Below, piece after piece: positions 6,193 to 15,297 of a DNA stretch of 34,559 nucleotides. Under the pieces are notes generated by a model. It was not told the origin of the DNA, searched no databases, and saw nothing but the letters and a program-made list of their open reading frames with translations. The first letter of the stretch is position 1. Every line of letters begins with the position of its first letter. This DNA is from an uncultured Caryophanales bacterium. Lineage in GTDB: Bacteria; Bacillota_I; Bacilli_A; RF39; UBA660. Both the position numbers and the translations under genes were made by a program. Location: contig CAMNML010000009.1 in assembly GCA_946544685.1 (NCBI GenBank), forward strand, positions 1-34,559, read 5' to 3'.

Positions 6193-7953
6193 ATGAAAAA
6201 ATTAAATTTATCAAAATACAATATATATTTAATAATAAATTCGATACTACTTTCGTTTTCAACACTAATGCTTTCACTTGAAATAACAAAATATGATATT
6301 CTACCAATTAAATATCTAATTCCAATTTTAATGTTTGTAATACTTATACCATTATTATTCTTATTTTTAATGCTAAAGAAAAACATAAAAAAGAAAATAA
6401 AAACAATAATATCAATAATATCAATACCAATAATAATTGTATATTGGGTATTAATTGTATATATAAGCAAAACATATAAATTTATAGAAAATATAATAGA
6501 CGATGGATATATAATAGAAAACTACTCAGTAATAGTATTAAACAATGAAAAATATAATGAACTAAATGACCTAAAAGAAAAAACATTAGGCTACTATAAA
6601 AATGAAGAAACTGGAATAGAAGAAGCACTAAATAAAATAGAAGAACAAATACAAATCGAAAAACAAGAGAAAACAAACTATGATGAACTAGTAAATAGTC
6701 TATACAATGAAGAAACTGACTCAATCATAATAGAAGAATCATATAGACAAATTATAGAAGAATCAACTCCAGACTTTAGTACAAATACAAAAGTAATATA
6801 TACAATAGAAATAAAAAGAAAAAGAGAAGACATAACAAAAAATGTAGACGTTAAAAACGAAACATTTAATGTATATATATCAGGAATAGATGTATATGGA
6901 AATATACAATCAAAATCAAGAAGTGACGTTAATATAGTAGCGACTATAAACCCACAAACACATCAAATGCTTTTAACAAGTATACCAAGAGACTACTATG
7001 TACAACTTGATGGAACAACAGGAAATAAAGATAAATTAACACACGCAGGTATATACGGAATAGATAAATCAGTAAAAACATTAGAAAATTTACTAGGAAT
7101 AGAAATAAACTACTATATAAAAGTAAATTTCTCATCAGTAGAAAAAATGATAGATGTTCTAGGTGGAGTAGACGTTTACTCAGAATATACATTTATAGGA
7201 TATGAAAACTCAACATTTAAACAAGGATTTAATAGAGTAAACGGAAAACAAGGATTAGAATTTGCACGAACAAGAAAAACAGTACAAGGTGGAGACAGAA
7301 CAAGAGGAGAAAACCAAGAAGCATTAATCCAAGCAATACTAAATAAAGCAATATCAAAAGAAATAATAACAAAATATACAAGCATATTAAATAGTTTAAA
7401 TGGAACATTCCAAACAAATATGCCAACAGATAAAATAACAGAACTAATTAAGCAACAAATAAATTCAATGGCAAAATGGACAGTAACATCAATAAGTTTA
7501 GACGGATCAGACGGAAGAAGATACACATACTCATGTCCTGGTCAACAACTATACGTAATGATTCCAAATGAAGAATCTATAGAAGAAGCAAAACAAAAAA
7601 TAGCAGAAATAACAAACGGAACACTTCTAGAAGGATCATATAAAGAGAATGTAAGTGGTAATGTAAACATTCCAAGAACAATAGTTCAAGCACAACCAAC
7701 AGAACAAGTTGTACAACAACCAGAACCTCCAAAAGAAGAGCCAAAAGAAGAACCAACTACACAAAACGAGCCAGAAACTATAGAAGAAAAAGAAACAACA
7801 GAAGAGACAAAACCAACAGAAGAATTAGAAAATAAAGAACAAGAAGAAACACAAAATAACGAGAAACCAGAAGAAAAAGAACAAAGTGATGAACCAATAG
7901 AAGAACAACCAAAAGAAGAAAATGAGGAAAAAATTGAAAAAAGTGCTGAATAG
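6193..7953 (+). CDS. LytR-CpsA-Psr family glycopolymer transferase with acidic C-terminal tail
   Basis: A 586-residue protein. The N-terminal ~100 residues carry three hydrophobic helices, then a ~110-residue extracytoplasmic linker, then the LCP catalytic domain (~220-430). LCP signatures are SRSDVNIVATINP, TSIPRDYYVQL, YIKVNFSSVEKMIDVLGG, and FARTRKTVQGGDRTRGENQEA, which holds the arginines that grip the lipid-pyrophosphate substrate. After ~490 the chain becomes a Pro/Glu/Thr-rich tail of about 90 residues with repeats such as PKEEPKEE and ending EKIEKSAE. This extracellular tail is not part of the enzyme and may span or interact with the wall. The enzyme should attach wall teichoic acid or capsule-like polymer to peptidoglycan. 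ATG 6193 follows GTAGGAGGAT with good spacing. The gene closes with a terminator built around its stop. A paralogue ends at 556. Confidence 0.9.
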   Translation: MKKLNLSKYNIYLIINSILLSFSTLMLSLEITKYDILPIKYLIPILMFVILIPLLFLFLMLKKNIKKKIKTIISIISIPIIIVYWVLIVYISKTYKFIENIIDDGYIIENYSVIVLNNEKYNELNDLKEKTLGYYKNEETGIEEALNKIEEQIQIEKQEKTNYDELVNSLYNEETDSIIIEESYRQIIEESTPDFSTNTKVIYTIEIKRKREDITKNVDVKNETFNVYISGIDVYGNIQSKSRSDVNIVATINPQTHQMLLTSIPRDYYVQLDGTTGNKDKLTHAGIYGIDKSVKTLENLLGIEINYYIKVNFSSVEKMIDVLGGVDVYSEYTFIGYENSTFKQGFNRVNGKQGLEFARTRKTVQGGDRTRGENQEALIQAILNKAISKEIITKYTSILNSLNGTFQTNMPTDKITELIKQQINSMAKWTVTSISLDGSDGRRYTYSCPGQQLYVMIPNEESIEEAKQKIAEITNGTLLEGSYKENVSGNVNIPRTIVQAQPTEQVVQQPEPPKEEPKEEPTTQNEPETIEEKETTEETKPTEELENKEQEETQNNEKPEEKEQSDEPIEEQPKEENEEKIEKSAE

Positions 7954-7964
7954 TACTTTTTTTT
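7939..7964 (+). terminator. Intrinsic terminator after the LCP gene
   Basis: AAAAGTGCT (7939-7947) pairs with AGTACTTTT (7952-7960) with one G-U pair around loop GAAT, then T to 7964. The TAG stop (7951-7953) lies at the loop/stem junction. Confidence 0.8.
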
Positions 7965-8000
7965 ATAAAACATAATTGATATAATGATAATGGTGATGAT

Positions 8001-9233
8001 ATGGATATAAAAATAAAAGAAGCATTACAAAAAGAATTAAAAAGACAAAATAACAATATCGAATTAATAGCATCAGAAAACTTTGTATCAGAAAGTATAT
8101 TAGAATTACAAGGAAGTATTCTAACAAACAAATACGCAGAAGGATATCCTAATAAAAGATATTATGGTGGATGTAAATTCGTAGATGAAATAGAAACACT
8201 AGCAATAGACTATGTATGCAAACTATTTAATTGCAAATATGCAAATGTACAACCACACTCAGGTTCTAGTGCAAACATGGCAGTATATAGAGCTCTATTA
8301 AATCATGGAGATAAAGTAATGGGAATGAATCTAAGCCATGGCGGACATTTAACACACGGTCATAACATAAGTTTTAGTGGAATAGACTATGAAATTATTT
8401 CATACAACGTTGATAAAGAAACAGAAACAATAAACTATGATGAATTAATAGAAATAGCAAAACGCGAAAAACCAAAAATGATAATTGCAGGAGCAAGCGC
8501 ATACTCAAGAATAATAGATTTTAAAAAATTCAGAGAAGCAGCAGATGCAGCAGGTGCATACTTAATGGTAGATATGGCTCATATAGCAGGTCTAGTAGCA
8601 ACAGGACTTCATCCATCTCCAATTCCATATGCAGATGTAGTAACATCGACTACACACAAAACACTAAGAGGTCCAAGAGGTGGAATAATTTTAACAAACA
8701 ATGAAGAAATAATAAAAAAGATAAATAAAACAATATTCCCAGGAATACAAGGCGGTCCATTGATGCATGTAATAGGTGCAAAAGCAGAATGTTTTTATGA
8801 AGCATTACAACCAGAATTCAAAAAATATCAAGAACAAGTATTAAAAAATATAAAAGCACTATCTGAAGTTTTAAAAAATGAAGGATTTAGAATAATATCT
8901 GGAGGAACAGATAATCATCTAATTCTTGTAGATACAATGTCAAAAGGAATAACAGGTTTAGAAGCAGAAACAATACTCGACAAAATAAACATAACATGCA
9001 ATAAAAATACAATCCCATATGACAAAGAATCTCCAAAAATAACAAGCGGAATAAGAATAGGATCTCCAGCAATGACAACAAGAGGATTAAAAGAACCAGA
9101 ATTTAAAAAAATAGGAGAAATAATCGCAAAAGCACTGCTAAACAATAGTGAAGAAAATTTAGATGAATTAAAAAAACAAGTACTAGACATTACAACAAAA
9201 TTCCCATTAAATGTGAGAGGTAAATATGAGTAA
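8001..9233 (+). CDS. glyA: Serine hydroxymethyltransferase
   Basis: A 410-residue PLP enzyme of normal length that interconverts serine and glycine and charges tetrahydrofolate with a C1 unit in the cytoplasm. Visible signatures: [12 protein letters not shown] near the N terminus, [37 protein letters not shown], and the PLP lysine K220 in [13 protein letters not shown]. The start is set by GGTGATGAT just before ATG 8001, with a TATAAT at 7980-7985. Its 3' end overlaps folD by 8 bp (ATGAGTAA), so the two enzymes of the C1-folate pathway are translationally coupled. Confidence 0.97.
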   Translation: MDIKIKEALQKELKRQNNNIELIASENFVSESILELQGSILTNKYAEGYPNKRYYGGCKFVDEIETLAIDYVCKLFNCKYANVQPHSGSSANMAVYRALLNHGDKVMGMNLSHGGHLTHGHNISFSGIDYEIISYNVDKETETINYDELIEIAKREKPKMIIAGASAYSRIIDFKKFREAADAAGAYLMVDMAHIAGLVATGLHPSPIPYADVVTSTTHKTLRGPRGGIILTNNEEIIKKINKTIFPGIQGGPLMHVIGAKAECFYEALQPEFKKYQEQVLKNIKALSEVLKNEGFRIISGGTDNHLILVDTMSKGITGLEAETILDKINITCNKNTIPYDKESPKITSGIRIGSPAMTTRGLKEPEFKKIGEIIAKALLNNSEENLDELKKQVLDITTKFPLNVRGKYE

Positions 9234-10065
9234 AATAATAGACGGAAAAAAAATAAGAAATGAAATATTAGATGAATTGAAAAAGCAAGTAAAACAATAC
9301 ATGATAAAACCATGTCTTGCAGTAATACAAATCGGAGAAGACGAAGCAAGCAACACCTATATAAAAGCTAAAGAAAAAGCATGCAATGAAATAGGAATAT
9401 ACTTTAAGCACATAAAATTTTCAGAAACAACAAAAGAAATAGAAGTAATAAATAAAATAATCGAACTAAATAATGATGAATATGTACACGGAATATTACT
9501 TCAACTACCATTGCCAGAAGGATTTAATCAAGATAAATTAATAAACTATATTGCAAGAAATAAGGATGTAGATGGACTAACAGATATTAATATTGGAAAA
9601 ATATTTAATAACAAACAAGGACTAGTATCATGTACTCCACAAGGAATAATGAAACTACTAGAATATGAAAAAGTTGACATAGAAGGAAAAAATGTAACAA
9701 TTGTTGGTAGAAGTAATTTAGTGGGAAAACCATTATTAGGATTAATGCTAAATAAAAATGCAACAGTAACAATATGTCACTCAAAAACAGAAAACTTAAA
9801 AAAACACACAAAAAATGCAGATATACTAGTTGTAGCTGTAGGTAAAAAACACTTTATAACAGAAGATATGGTAAAAGAAGATGCAATCGTAATTGACGTT
9901 GGAATAAATAGAGAAAACAACAAATTATACGGAGATGTTGACTACGAAAAAGTAAAAGCAAAAGTTAAAAAAATAACACCTGTACCAGGTGGAGTTGGTC
10001 CTATGACAGTAGCAATGCTTATGACAAATGTTATAGCAGCATACGAAAAATGGAATCAAAAATAG
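9226..10065 (+). CDS. folD: Methylenetetrahydrofolate dehydrogenase/methenyltetrahydrofolate cyclohydrolase
   Basis: A 279-residue bifunctional cytoplasmic enzyme that takes the 5,10-methylene-THF made by GlyA to 10-formyl-THF with NADP. Motifs: [17 protein letters not shown] with the catalytic Lys, [24 protein letters not shown], the Rossmann motif [11 protein letters not shown], and [15 protein letters not shown] near the C terminus. Length is typical. GAGAGGT precedes ATG 9226 and the gene starts inside the end of glyA. In known OLE-RNA loci folD is one of the usual neighbours. Confidence 0.97.
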   Translation: MSKIIDGKKIRNEILDELKKQVKQYMIKPCLAVIQIGEDEASNTYIKAKEKACNEIGIYFKHIKFSETTKEIEVINKIIELNNDEYVHGILLQLPLPEGFNQDKLINYIARNKDVDGLTDINIGKIFNNKQGLVSCTPQGIMKLLEYEKVDIEGKNVTIVGRSNLVGKPLLGLMLNKNATVTICHSKTENLKKHTKNADILVVAVGKKHFITEDMVKEDAIVIDVGINRENNKLYGDVDYEKVKAKVKKITPVPGGVGPMTVAMLMTNVIAAYEKWNQK

Positions 10066-10074
10066 AGGGATAAA

Positions 10075-11169
10075 ATGAAAAAGGGATTCACGCTAGTAGA
10101 ACTGTTAGCAATAATAGCAATCATAGGATTAGTATCAGTAATAACTGTACCAATAATAAGTAATACAATAGATGACTCAAAAAAGAATATATATAATTCA
10201 TCTATTCAAGCCCTTGAACGTGAAGCTGAACAATTCTATATGTCAAAAAAAGGAGATTTAACATCATTTAGTGGATGTGAATATAACTTTTCGACTGATA
10301 ATAATACATGTGTTGGTTTCACATTTAAAGGAAAAAAACCTGAATCAGGTACATTAAAAATAGCAAGCAACGGATTTACAACATACGCACTAAAATATGA
10401 TAAATACTGTTACACAAATTATGGTCAAGATAACCCAATAATAACACAATATAGTGAAGAAAACTGTAAAATAAAAGAACCATCATCATTTGCTACAGAC
10501 TCATTAGAAACAATTATAATTGCAGCAAAATCGAATAATATTTCAATGTATAACGTAGGAGATACAAAAGAAATAGAACTAAAAGGATTTGGTGAGCATA
10601 CTATAAGAATAGCAAATATGTCAAATCCAACCGAATGCAACACCCCAGGCTTTTCACAAACAGCATGTGGCTTTGTTTTAGAATTTACAGACATAATAAC
10701 AAATTATGAAATGAACCCATATACCGCAGAATCAACAGTGTTAGGAAACGGAAATATTGGTGGCTGGGAACAAACTGAAATGAGGTTATATATAAAAAGC
10801 ATAATATATAATGCATTACCAGAAACATTAAAAAATTCAATAAAAGAGACATATATAGTATCAGGTTATGGAAGTATAGGAACATCAAAAGATACACAAG
10901 ATAAACTATACCTTTTATCAACAAAAGAGGTAAACTATAATCTTACAAACGACAAAGAAAAAGACAGAACAAGAACATTAGATTATTATATAGAAAGTAC
11001 AAATTCAACAAGAATTAAAAAAAATAGTGAAAACGTTGATTCAGTATGGTGGCTAAGAACAGCATACTATACAACAGTAGACCAATTTTATAGAATTTCA
11101 GCAACAGGAGAAAATGTAAGAAATTACTCAAATGTTAGAGGAGGAATATCTCCAGCATTTAGACTATAA
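10075..11169 (+). CDS. Prepilin-like protein with DUF6273-like C-terminal domain
   Basis: A 364-residue protein opening with a type IV prepilin signal: MKKGFTLVELLAIIAII, with cleavage expected between KG and FTLVE and the conserved Glu at +5, followed by TVPIISNTIDD and an amphipathic helix. The body is Cys-containing and the C-terminal ~200 residues resemble the DUF6273 domain of Bacillota surface proteins: GGWEQTEMR, a VDSVWWLRTAYY block, and a closing GGISPAFRL. The gene follows folD by 9 bp with GAGGGATAAA as ribosome binding site, so it may be co-transcribed with the folate genes, yet it has no pilus assembly genes beside it. I infer a membrane- or pseudopilus-associated surface protein. 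A role in DNA uptake or adhesion is possible but not shown. Confidence 0.8.
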   Translation: MKKGFTLVELLAIIAIIGLVSVITVPIISNTIDDSKKNIYNSSIQALEREAEQFYMSKKGDLTSFSGCEYNFSTDNNTCVGFTFKGKKPESGTLKIASNGFTTYALKYDKYCYTNYGQDNPIITQYSEENCKIKEPSSFATDSLETIIIAAKSNNISMYNVGDTKEIELKGFGEHTIRIANMSNPTECNTPGFSQTACGFVLEFTDIITNYEMNPYTAESTVLGNGNIGGWEQTEMRLYIKSIIYNALPETLKNSIKETYIVSGYGSIGTSKDTQDKLYLLSTKEVNYNLTNDKEKDRTRTLDYYIESTNSTRIKKNSENVDSVWWLRTAYYTTVDQFYRISATGENVRNYSNVRGGISPAFRL

Positions 11170-11201
11170 AAAAACTGATAAGAATTAACTTATCAGTTTT
11201 T
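11170..11201. terminator. Bidirectional terminator between the prepilin-like gene and the yjcZ-like gene
   Basis: AAAAACTGATAAG (11170-11182) and CTTATCAGTTTTT (11189-11201) form a 13-bp stem with loop AATTAA. The A and T runs serve as U tracts for transcripts from either side. It lies between two convergent stop codons. Confidence 0.88.
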
Positions 11202-11204
11202 ACA

Positions 11205-11378
11205 TTAATTATTAAAGTTATTTCCGCCAAAAGCACGAGTACCAATAACAATTACTAATAAAATAAATAAAACTAAAATGATAGCTGCTCCATATCCAGA
11301 TCCATATCCATAACCGCCGCCAGAATAACCGCCACAACAACTATTACCATATCCTTGGTATCCACCGTAATAATACAT
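11205..11378 (-). CDS. YjcZ-family small sporulation-type protein
   Basis: A 57-residue ORF read on the - strand from ATG 11378-11376 to the stop at 11207-11205. The N-terminal half is Gly/Tyr-rich with a Cys pair (YYYGGYQGYGNSCCGGY, then GGGYGYGSGYG). The C-terminal half is one hydrophobic helix (AAIILVLFILLVIVIG) followed by GTRAFGGNN. This arrangement is typical of the YjcZ family, tiny proteins of unknown exact function often annotated as sporulation proteins. A strong GGAGG (ATGGAGGTTTAA) precedes the start. Codons end in T, unlike those of the + strand neighbours. It is convergent with the prepilin-like gene and divergent from ftsW. Confidence 0.8.
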   Translation of the reverse strand: MYYYGGYQGYGNSCCGGYSGGGYGYGSGYGAAIILVLFILLVIVIGTRAFGGNNFNN

Positions 11379-11479
11379 ATTTAAACCTCCATTTCTAATA
11401 TAGTTTATTAAATTAAGAAAAAAATGTTTATATAAAAGTCTATATTTGTAAAAATAGTAAAAAAACTAAAACTTAGATT

Positions 11480-11507
11480 TTGAAAAAATTAAAATATATG
11501 ATATTAT
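11480..11507 (+). promoter_or_regulatory. Promoter of ftsW/rodA
   Basis: TTGAAA (11480-11485), a 16-bp spacer and TATTAT (11502-11507). A TATAAT also occurs at 11509-11514. The region between the divergent yjcZ-like and ftsW starts (11379-11525) holds nothing else recognisable. Confidence 0.55.
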
Positions 11508-11525
11508 ATATAATAGGGTGGTAAG

Positions 11526-12707
11526 ATGAAGAGGGGCATAAAAAATATAATTGACTATTACCATGACATGGATAAAACACTACTGTATATAACACTTGCT
11601 CTATTTATATTTGGACTATTCAATATAGTAACAGCATCAAGTAGTGAAGCGGTAATAAGATATGAAAAATCATTATTCTATTATTTCTTTAAACAACTAT
11701 CAATGATAATAGGTGGACTAATAATATCATTTTTTATAATTAAAAAAGATACAAAAAAATATCCAGGATATGCGACACTAGCATTTATAGCAATAACCGC
11801 ATGTATATTATACTTATTCTTGTATGGAACATTTCACAAAGGAGCACAAAACTGGTTATCAATAGGGCCAATAACATTCCAACCAAGTGAATTCTCAAAA
11901 CCAATAATAATAGTATGTTTGGCATTAATATTTGATAAAGCAAAAACAAAACTAAGAAGTAAAAAAGCGAAACACTTTGATATTATAGGTATAATACTAG
12001 TAGTTGGACTATTTAACGCAATAATAATATTTCTAGAAAAAGACCTAGGAACAATGTTAATTCAAACAATAATATTTATGGTAATGTTCCTATCAAGTCC
12101 AATTTTAAAAAATGAAAAACGAAAAACGCTACTATTTTTACTAATAGTAGGAGCTTGTGGATTATTAATAATTAAAAACCAAAAAGGATATATACTATCA
12201 GACGAACAAATGGCTCGTTTTAACTTCATAAATCCATGCAAAAACTATCTAGATGGTGGATATCAAATATGTAACGCATATATCGCAATAAATAATGGTG
12301 GTTTATTTGGGCTAGGAATAGGAAAAAGTCAACAAAAATATTCATATATTCCAGAACCACATACAGACATGGTATTCGCAATAATAGTAGAAGAGCAAGG
12401 ATTAATAAGAAGTTCATTAATACTAATCGCATATGCAGTAATACTTTATAGAATAATGAACTTATCAAGCAAAGTAGAATCACTAAGAGGAAAATATATA
12501 TGCCTAGGAGTTGGAACATATATTTTCGCTCATATAGCTATAAACCTAGGTGGATTATTTGGAATGTTACCACTAACAGGAGTACCACTACCATTTCTAT
12601 CATACGGTGGATCATTTACAATGGCACTAATAATCTCACTCGCACTAGTACAAAGAGTACATATAGAATATAAAAGAGAAAAAATAAAAATTGATATAGG
12701 AGAATAA
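11526..12707 (+). CDS. FtsW/RodA/SpoVE family lipid II polymerase (SEDS protein)
   Basis: A 393-residue polytopic membrane protein with about ten hydrophobic helices. SEDS signatures: NWLSIGPITFQPSEFSK, FLEKDLGTMLI, and a large extracytoplasmic loop with NPCKNYLDGGYQICNA. The functionally important HTDMVFAIIVEEQG carries the Asp needed for glycosyltransferase activity, and the C-terminal block is LPLTGVPLPFLSYGGS. SEDS proteins polymerise lipid II together with a class B PBP in division (FtsW), elongation (RodA) or spore cortex synthesis (SpoVE). The sequence alone does not settle which. The NPCKNY-type loop and overall length lean towards FtsW. No PBP gene is adjacent. GGGTGGTAAG precedes ATG 11526. 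Confidence 0.92.
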   Translation: MKRGIKNIIDYYHDMDKTLLYITLALFIFGLFNIVTASSSEAVIRYEKSLFYYFFKQLSMIIGGLIISFFIIKKDTKKYPGYATLAFIAITACILYLFLYGTFHKGAQNWLSIGPITFQPSEFSKPIIIVCLALIFDKAKTKLRSKKAKHFDIIGIILVVGLFNAIIIFLEKDLGTMLIQTIIFMVMFLSSPILKNEKRKTLLFLLIVGACGLLIIKNQKGYILSDEQMARFNFINPCKNYLDGGYQICNAYIAINNGGLFGLGIGKSQQKYSYIPEPHTDMVFAIIVEEQGLIRSSLILIAYAVILYRIMNLSSKVESLRGKYICLGVGTYIFAHIAINLGGLFGMLPLTGVPLPFLSYGGSFTMALIISLALVQRVHIEYKREKIKIDIGE

Positions 12708-12752
12708 TGACTTATATCTTTTTTTTTGATAAAATATAAAATGGTGATACAA

Positions 12753-15296
12753 ATGAAACTAGAAAATGTAGACATAGAAAAACTATCCCCAATGATGCGT
12801 CAATATGTAGAAATTAAAAAACAAAACAAAGACGTAATCATACTATTTAGATTAGGAGACTTCTATGAAATGTTCTTTGAAGACGCAGTAAACGTATCAA
12901 GAGAACTAGAACTAACTTTAACAGGAAAACAAGCAGGATTAGATGAACGTGTACCAATGTGTGGAGTACCACATCATTCAGCTAATATCTATATAGAAAA
13001 GCTAATAGAAAAAGGATATAAAGTTGGTATATGTGAACAATTAGAAGACCCTAAAAGTGCTAAAGGACTAGTAAAAAGAGACTTAATAAATATAGTAAGT
13101 AGCGGAACAATATTAGATTCTGAAATACTAAACGAAAAAGAAAATAACTATATAGGATCATTACTAGACTTTAAAACAGCATACGTTCTAACATATGGAG
13201 ATATATCAACAGGACAAATCTATACAACACTAATAAAACACAATCTAAATACAATTATAAATACAATAGTAAGTATAGGAATAAAAGAAATAATAATAGA
13301 TGAAAACTTCGATAATAACGGTATTCAATTATTAAAAAACCAATTTAAAATAACAACAACAATAACTAGTGACATAGAAGAATTAGAGGAATACAATTAT
13401 ATTCACGAAAATATAGAAGATATCAGACTAAAATCAGGAATCAAACATTTACTTACATATATAAATAAAACTCAAAAAAGAAATCTTTCACACCTACAAC
13501 AAGCACAAATAATAGAAGAAAAAGAACATCTAAAAATGGATATACATACAAAAAGAAATCTAGAACTAACAGAAACACTAAGATTAAAACAAAGAAATTA
13601 TTCATTAATATGGTTACTAGATAAAACAAAAACCGCTATGGGTTCAAGACTATTAAAAAACTACATAGAAAATCCATTAATAGATAAAAAAGAAATTGAA
13701 AGAAGATACAAAATAGTAGAAACACTAATGGATGAATTCATCCTAAAAGACGATTTAATAAAAGATTTATACGAAGTATATGATTTAGAAAGACTAAGTG
13801 GAAGAATTGCTTTTGGAAATGCAAATGCAAGAGATTTACTACAATTAAAAAGATCACTAAAAGTTTTACCAAATATAAAAGAAACATTAAAAAAACTAAA
13901 ATATGACAAAACAATAGATACACTAGATAATCTATATAATTTATTAGAAGATAGTATATATGAAAATCCACCAATAGGAATAAAAGAAGGATATCTAATA
14001 AAAGAAAACTACAACAAAGACTTAGACGAATTAAAAAATTTAAGAAAAGGCGGAAAAGACTTCGTAGCTAAATTTGAAAAAGAAGAAAAAGAAAGAACTG
14101 GTATTAAAAACTTAAAAGTTGGATACAACAAAGTATTTGGATATTATATTGAAGTATCAAAAGGAAATGTAAATCTAGTAAAAGAAGAATACGGATATAT
14201 TAGAAAACAAACACTAACTAACTGTGAAAGATATATAAGCCCAATACTAAAAGAAAAAGAAGATCAAATACTAAATGCAGAAGAAAAAATAATCGACTTA
14301 GAATATGAATTATTTATAAATATTAGAGATGAAGTAAAAAAATACATACAACAACTACAAGAAATATCAAAAACAATAAGCGAAATAGATGTACTACAAT
14401 CATTCGCAACAGTATCAGAAGAAAACAATTATATAAAACCTATTTTAAATGAAAAAGGAAAAATTAATATAATAGAAGGAAGACACCCTGTAGTAGAAAA
14501 AGTGTTAGAAGGAAAAGAATATGTATCAAACGATATAAAACTAGATGAAAAAACAAATATACTACTAATAACAGGTCCAAATATGGCCGGTAAATCAACA
14601 TACATGAGACAAATGGCAATAATAAGTATAATGGCTCAAATTGGATGCTTTGTACCAGCAAAAGAAGCAGAATTACCAATATTTGACGCAATATACACAA
14701 GAATTGGAGCATCAGATGACTTAGTAAGTGGTGAATCAACATTTATGGTTGAAATGATAGAAGCAAATAACGCAATATCAAATGCAACAAAAAATAGTTT
14801 AATTCTATTTGATGAACTAGGAAGAGGAACAGCAACATTTGATGGTATGGCACTAGCTCAATCAATAATAGAATACATTCATGAAAATATAAAATGTAAA
14901 ACATTCTTCTCAACTCATTATCATGAACTAACAGATTTAGAGAATACTCTAAAAAATCTAAAAAATGTACACGTATCAGCACACGAAGAAGACGGTAATA
15001 TAACATTCCTACATAAAGTTAAAGAAGGCTCAATAGATAAAAGCTATGGTATTCACGTAGCCAAACTTGCTAATCTTCCCAATTCACTAATAAATAGAGC
15101 AAACGAAATACTAAAAATATATGAATCAAAAGAACAAAAAAGAGACATAAAAATACAAGAATCATTACCACTAGATGAACTAATAGAAAAAGACTCAAAA
15201 ATAGAAGAAGAAATAAAAAATTTAGACATCCTAAATTTAACACCAATGGATGCTTTAAATATATTATATAAATTACAAGAGGAGATAAAAAAATAA
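12753..15296 (+). CDS. mutS: DNA mismatch repair protein MutS
   Basis: A full-length MutS of 847 residues. Mismatch-reading motif RLGDFYEMFFEDA with the Phe-X-Glu wedge lies near residues 31-43, then TGKQAGLDERVPMCGVPHHS, the connector and lever domains with RTGIKNLKVGYNKVFGYYIEV, Walker A TGPNMAGKSTYMRQ at ~607, signature SGESTFMVEM, Walker B DELGRGTATFDG, and STHYHELTDLE. It recognises base mismatches and small loops after replication and recruits MutL. ATG 12753 is preferred because GGTGAT sits 4-9 bp upstream. An earlier ATG at 12741 and a TTG extension overlap the -10 region (GATAAAATATAAAAT). A mutL gene would often follow but does not here. Confidence 0.96.
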   Translation: MKLENVDIEKLSPMMRQYVEIKKQNKDVIILFRLGDFYEMFFEDAVNVSRELELTLTGKQAGLDERVPMCGVPHHSANIYIEKLIEKGYKVGICEQLEDPKSAKGLVKRDLINIVSSGTILDSEILNEKENNYIGSLLDFKTAYVLTYGDISTGQIYTTLIKHNLNTIINTIVSIGIKEIIIDENFDNNGIQLLKNQFKITTTITSDIEELEEYNYIHENIEDIRLKSGIKHLLTYINKTQKRNLSHLQQAQIIEEKEHLKMDIHTKRNLELTETLRLKQRNYSLIWLLDKTKTAMGSRLLKNYIENPLIDKKEIERRYKIVETLMDEFILKDDLIKDLYEVYDLERLSGRIAFGNANARDLLQLKRSLKVLPNIKETLKKLKYDKTIDTLDNLYNLLEDSIYENPPIGIKEGYLIKENYNKDLDELKNLRKGGKDFVAKFEKEEKERTGIKNLKVGYNKVFGYYIEVSKGNVNLVKEEYGYIRKQTLTNCERYISPILKEKEDQILNAEEKIIDLEYELFINIRDEVKKYIQQLQEISKTISEIDVLQSFATVSEENNYIKPILNEKGKINIIEGRHPVVEKVLEGKEYVSNDIKLDEKTNILLITGPNMAGKSTYMRQMAIISIMAQIGCFVPAKEAELPIFDAIYTRIGASDDLVSGESTFMVEMIEANNAISNATKNSLILFDELGRGTATFDGMALAQSIIEYIHENIKCKTFFSTHYHELTDLENTLKNLKNVHVSAHEEDGNITFLHKVKEGSIDKSYGIHVAKLANLPNSLINRANEILKIYESKEQKRDIKIQESLPLDELIEKDSKIEEEIKNLDILNLTPMDALNILYKLQEEIKK

Positions 15297-15297
15297 A

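Noticed and set aside
7686..8131. Ser/Phe/Leu-rich - strand ORFs over the acidic LCP tail and the glyA start
   Set aside because: Their composition is the antisense of GAA/CCA-rich codons and they overlap well-supported genes. The same holds for the other Leu/Phe-rich - strand ORFs in the window.
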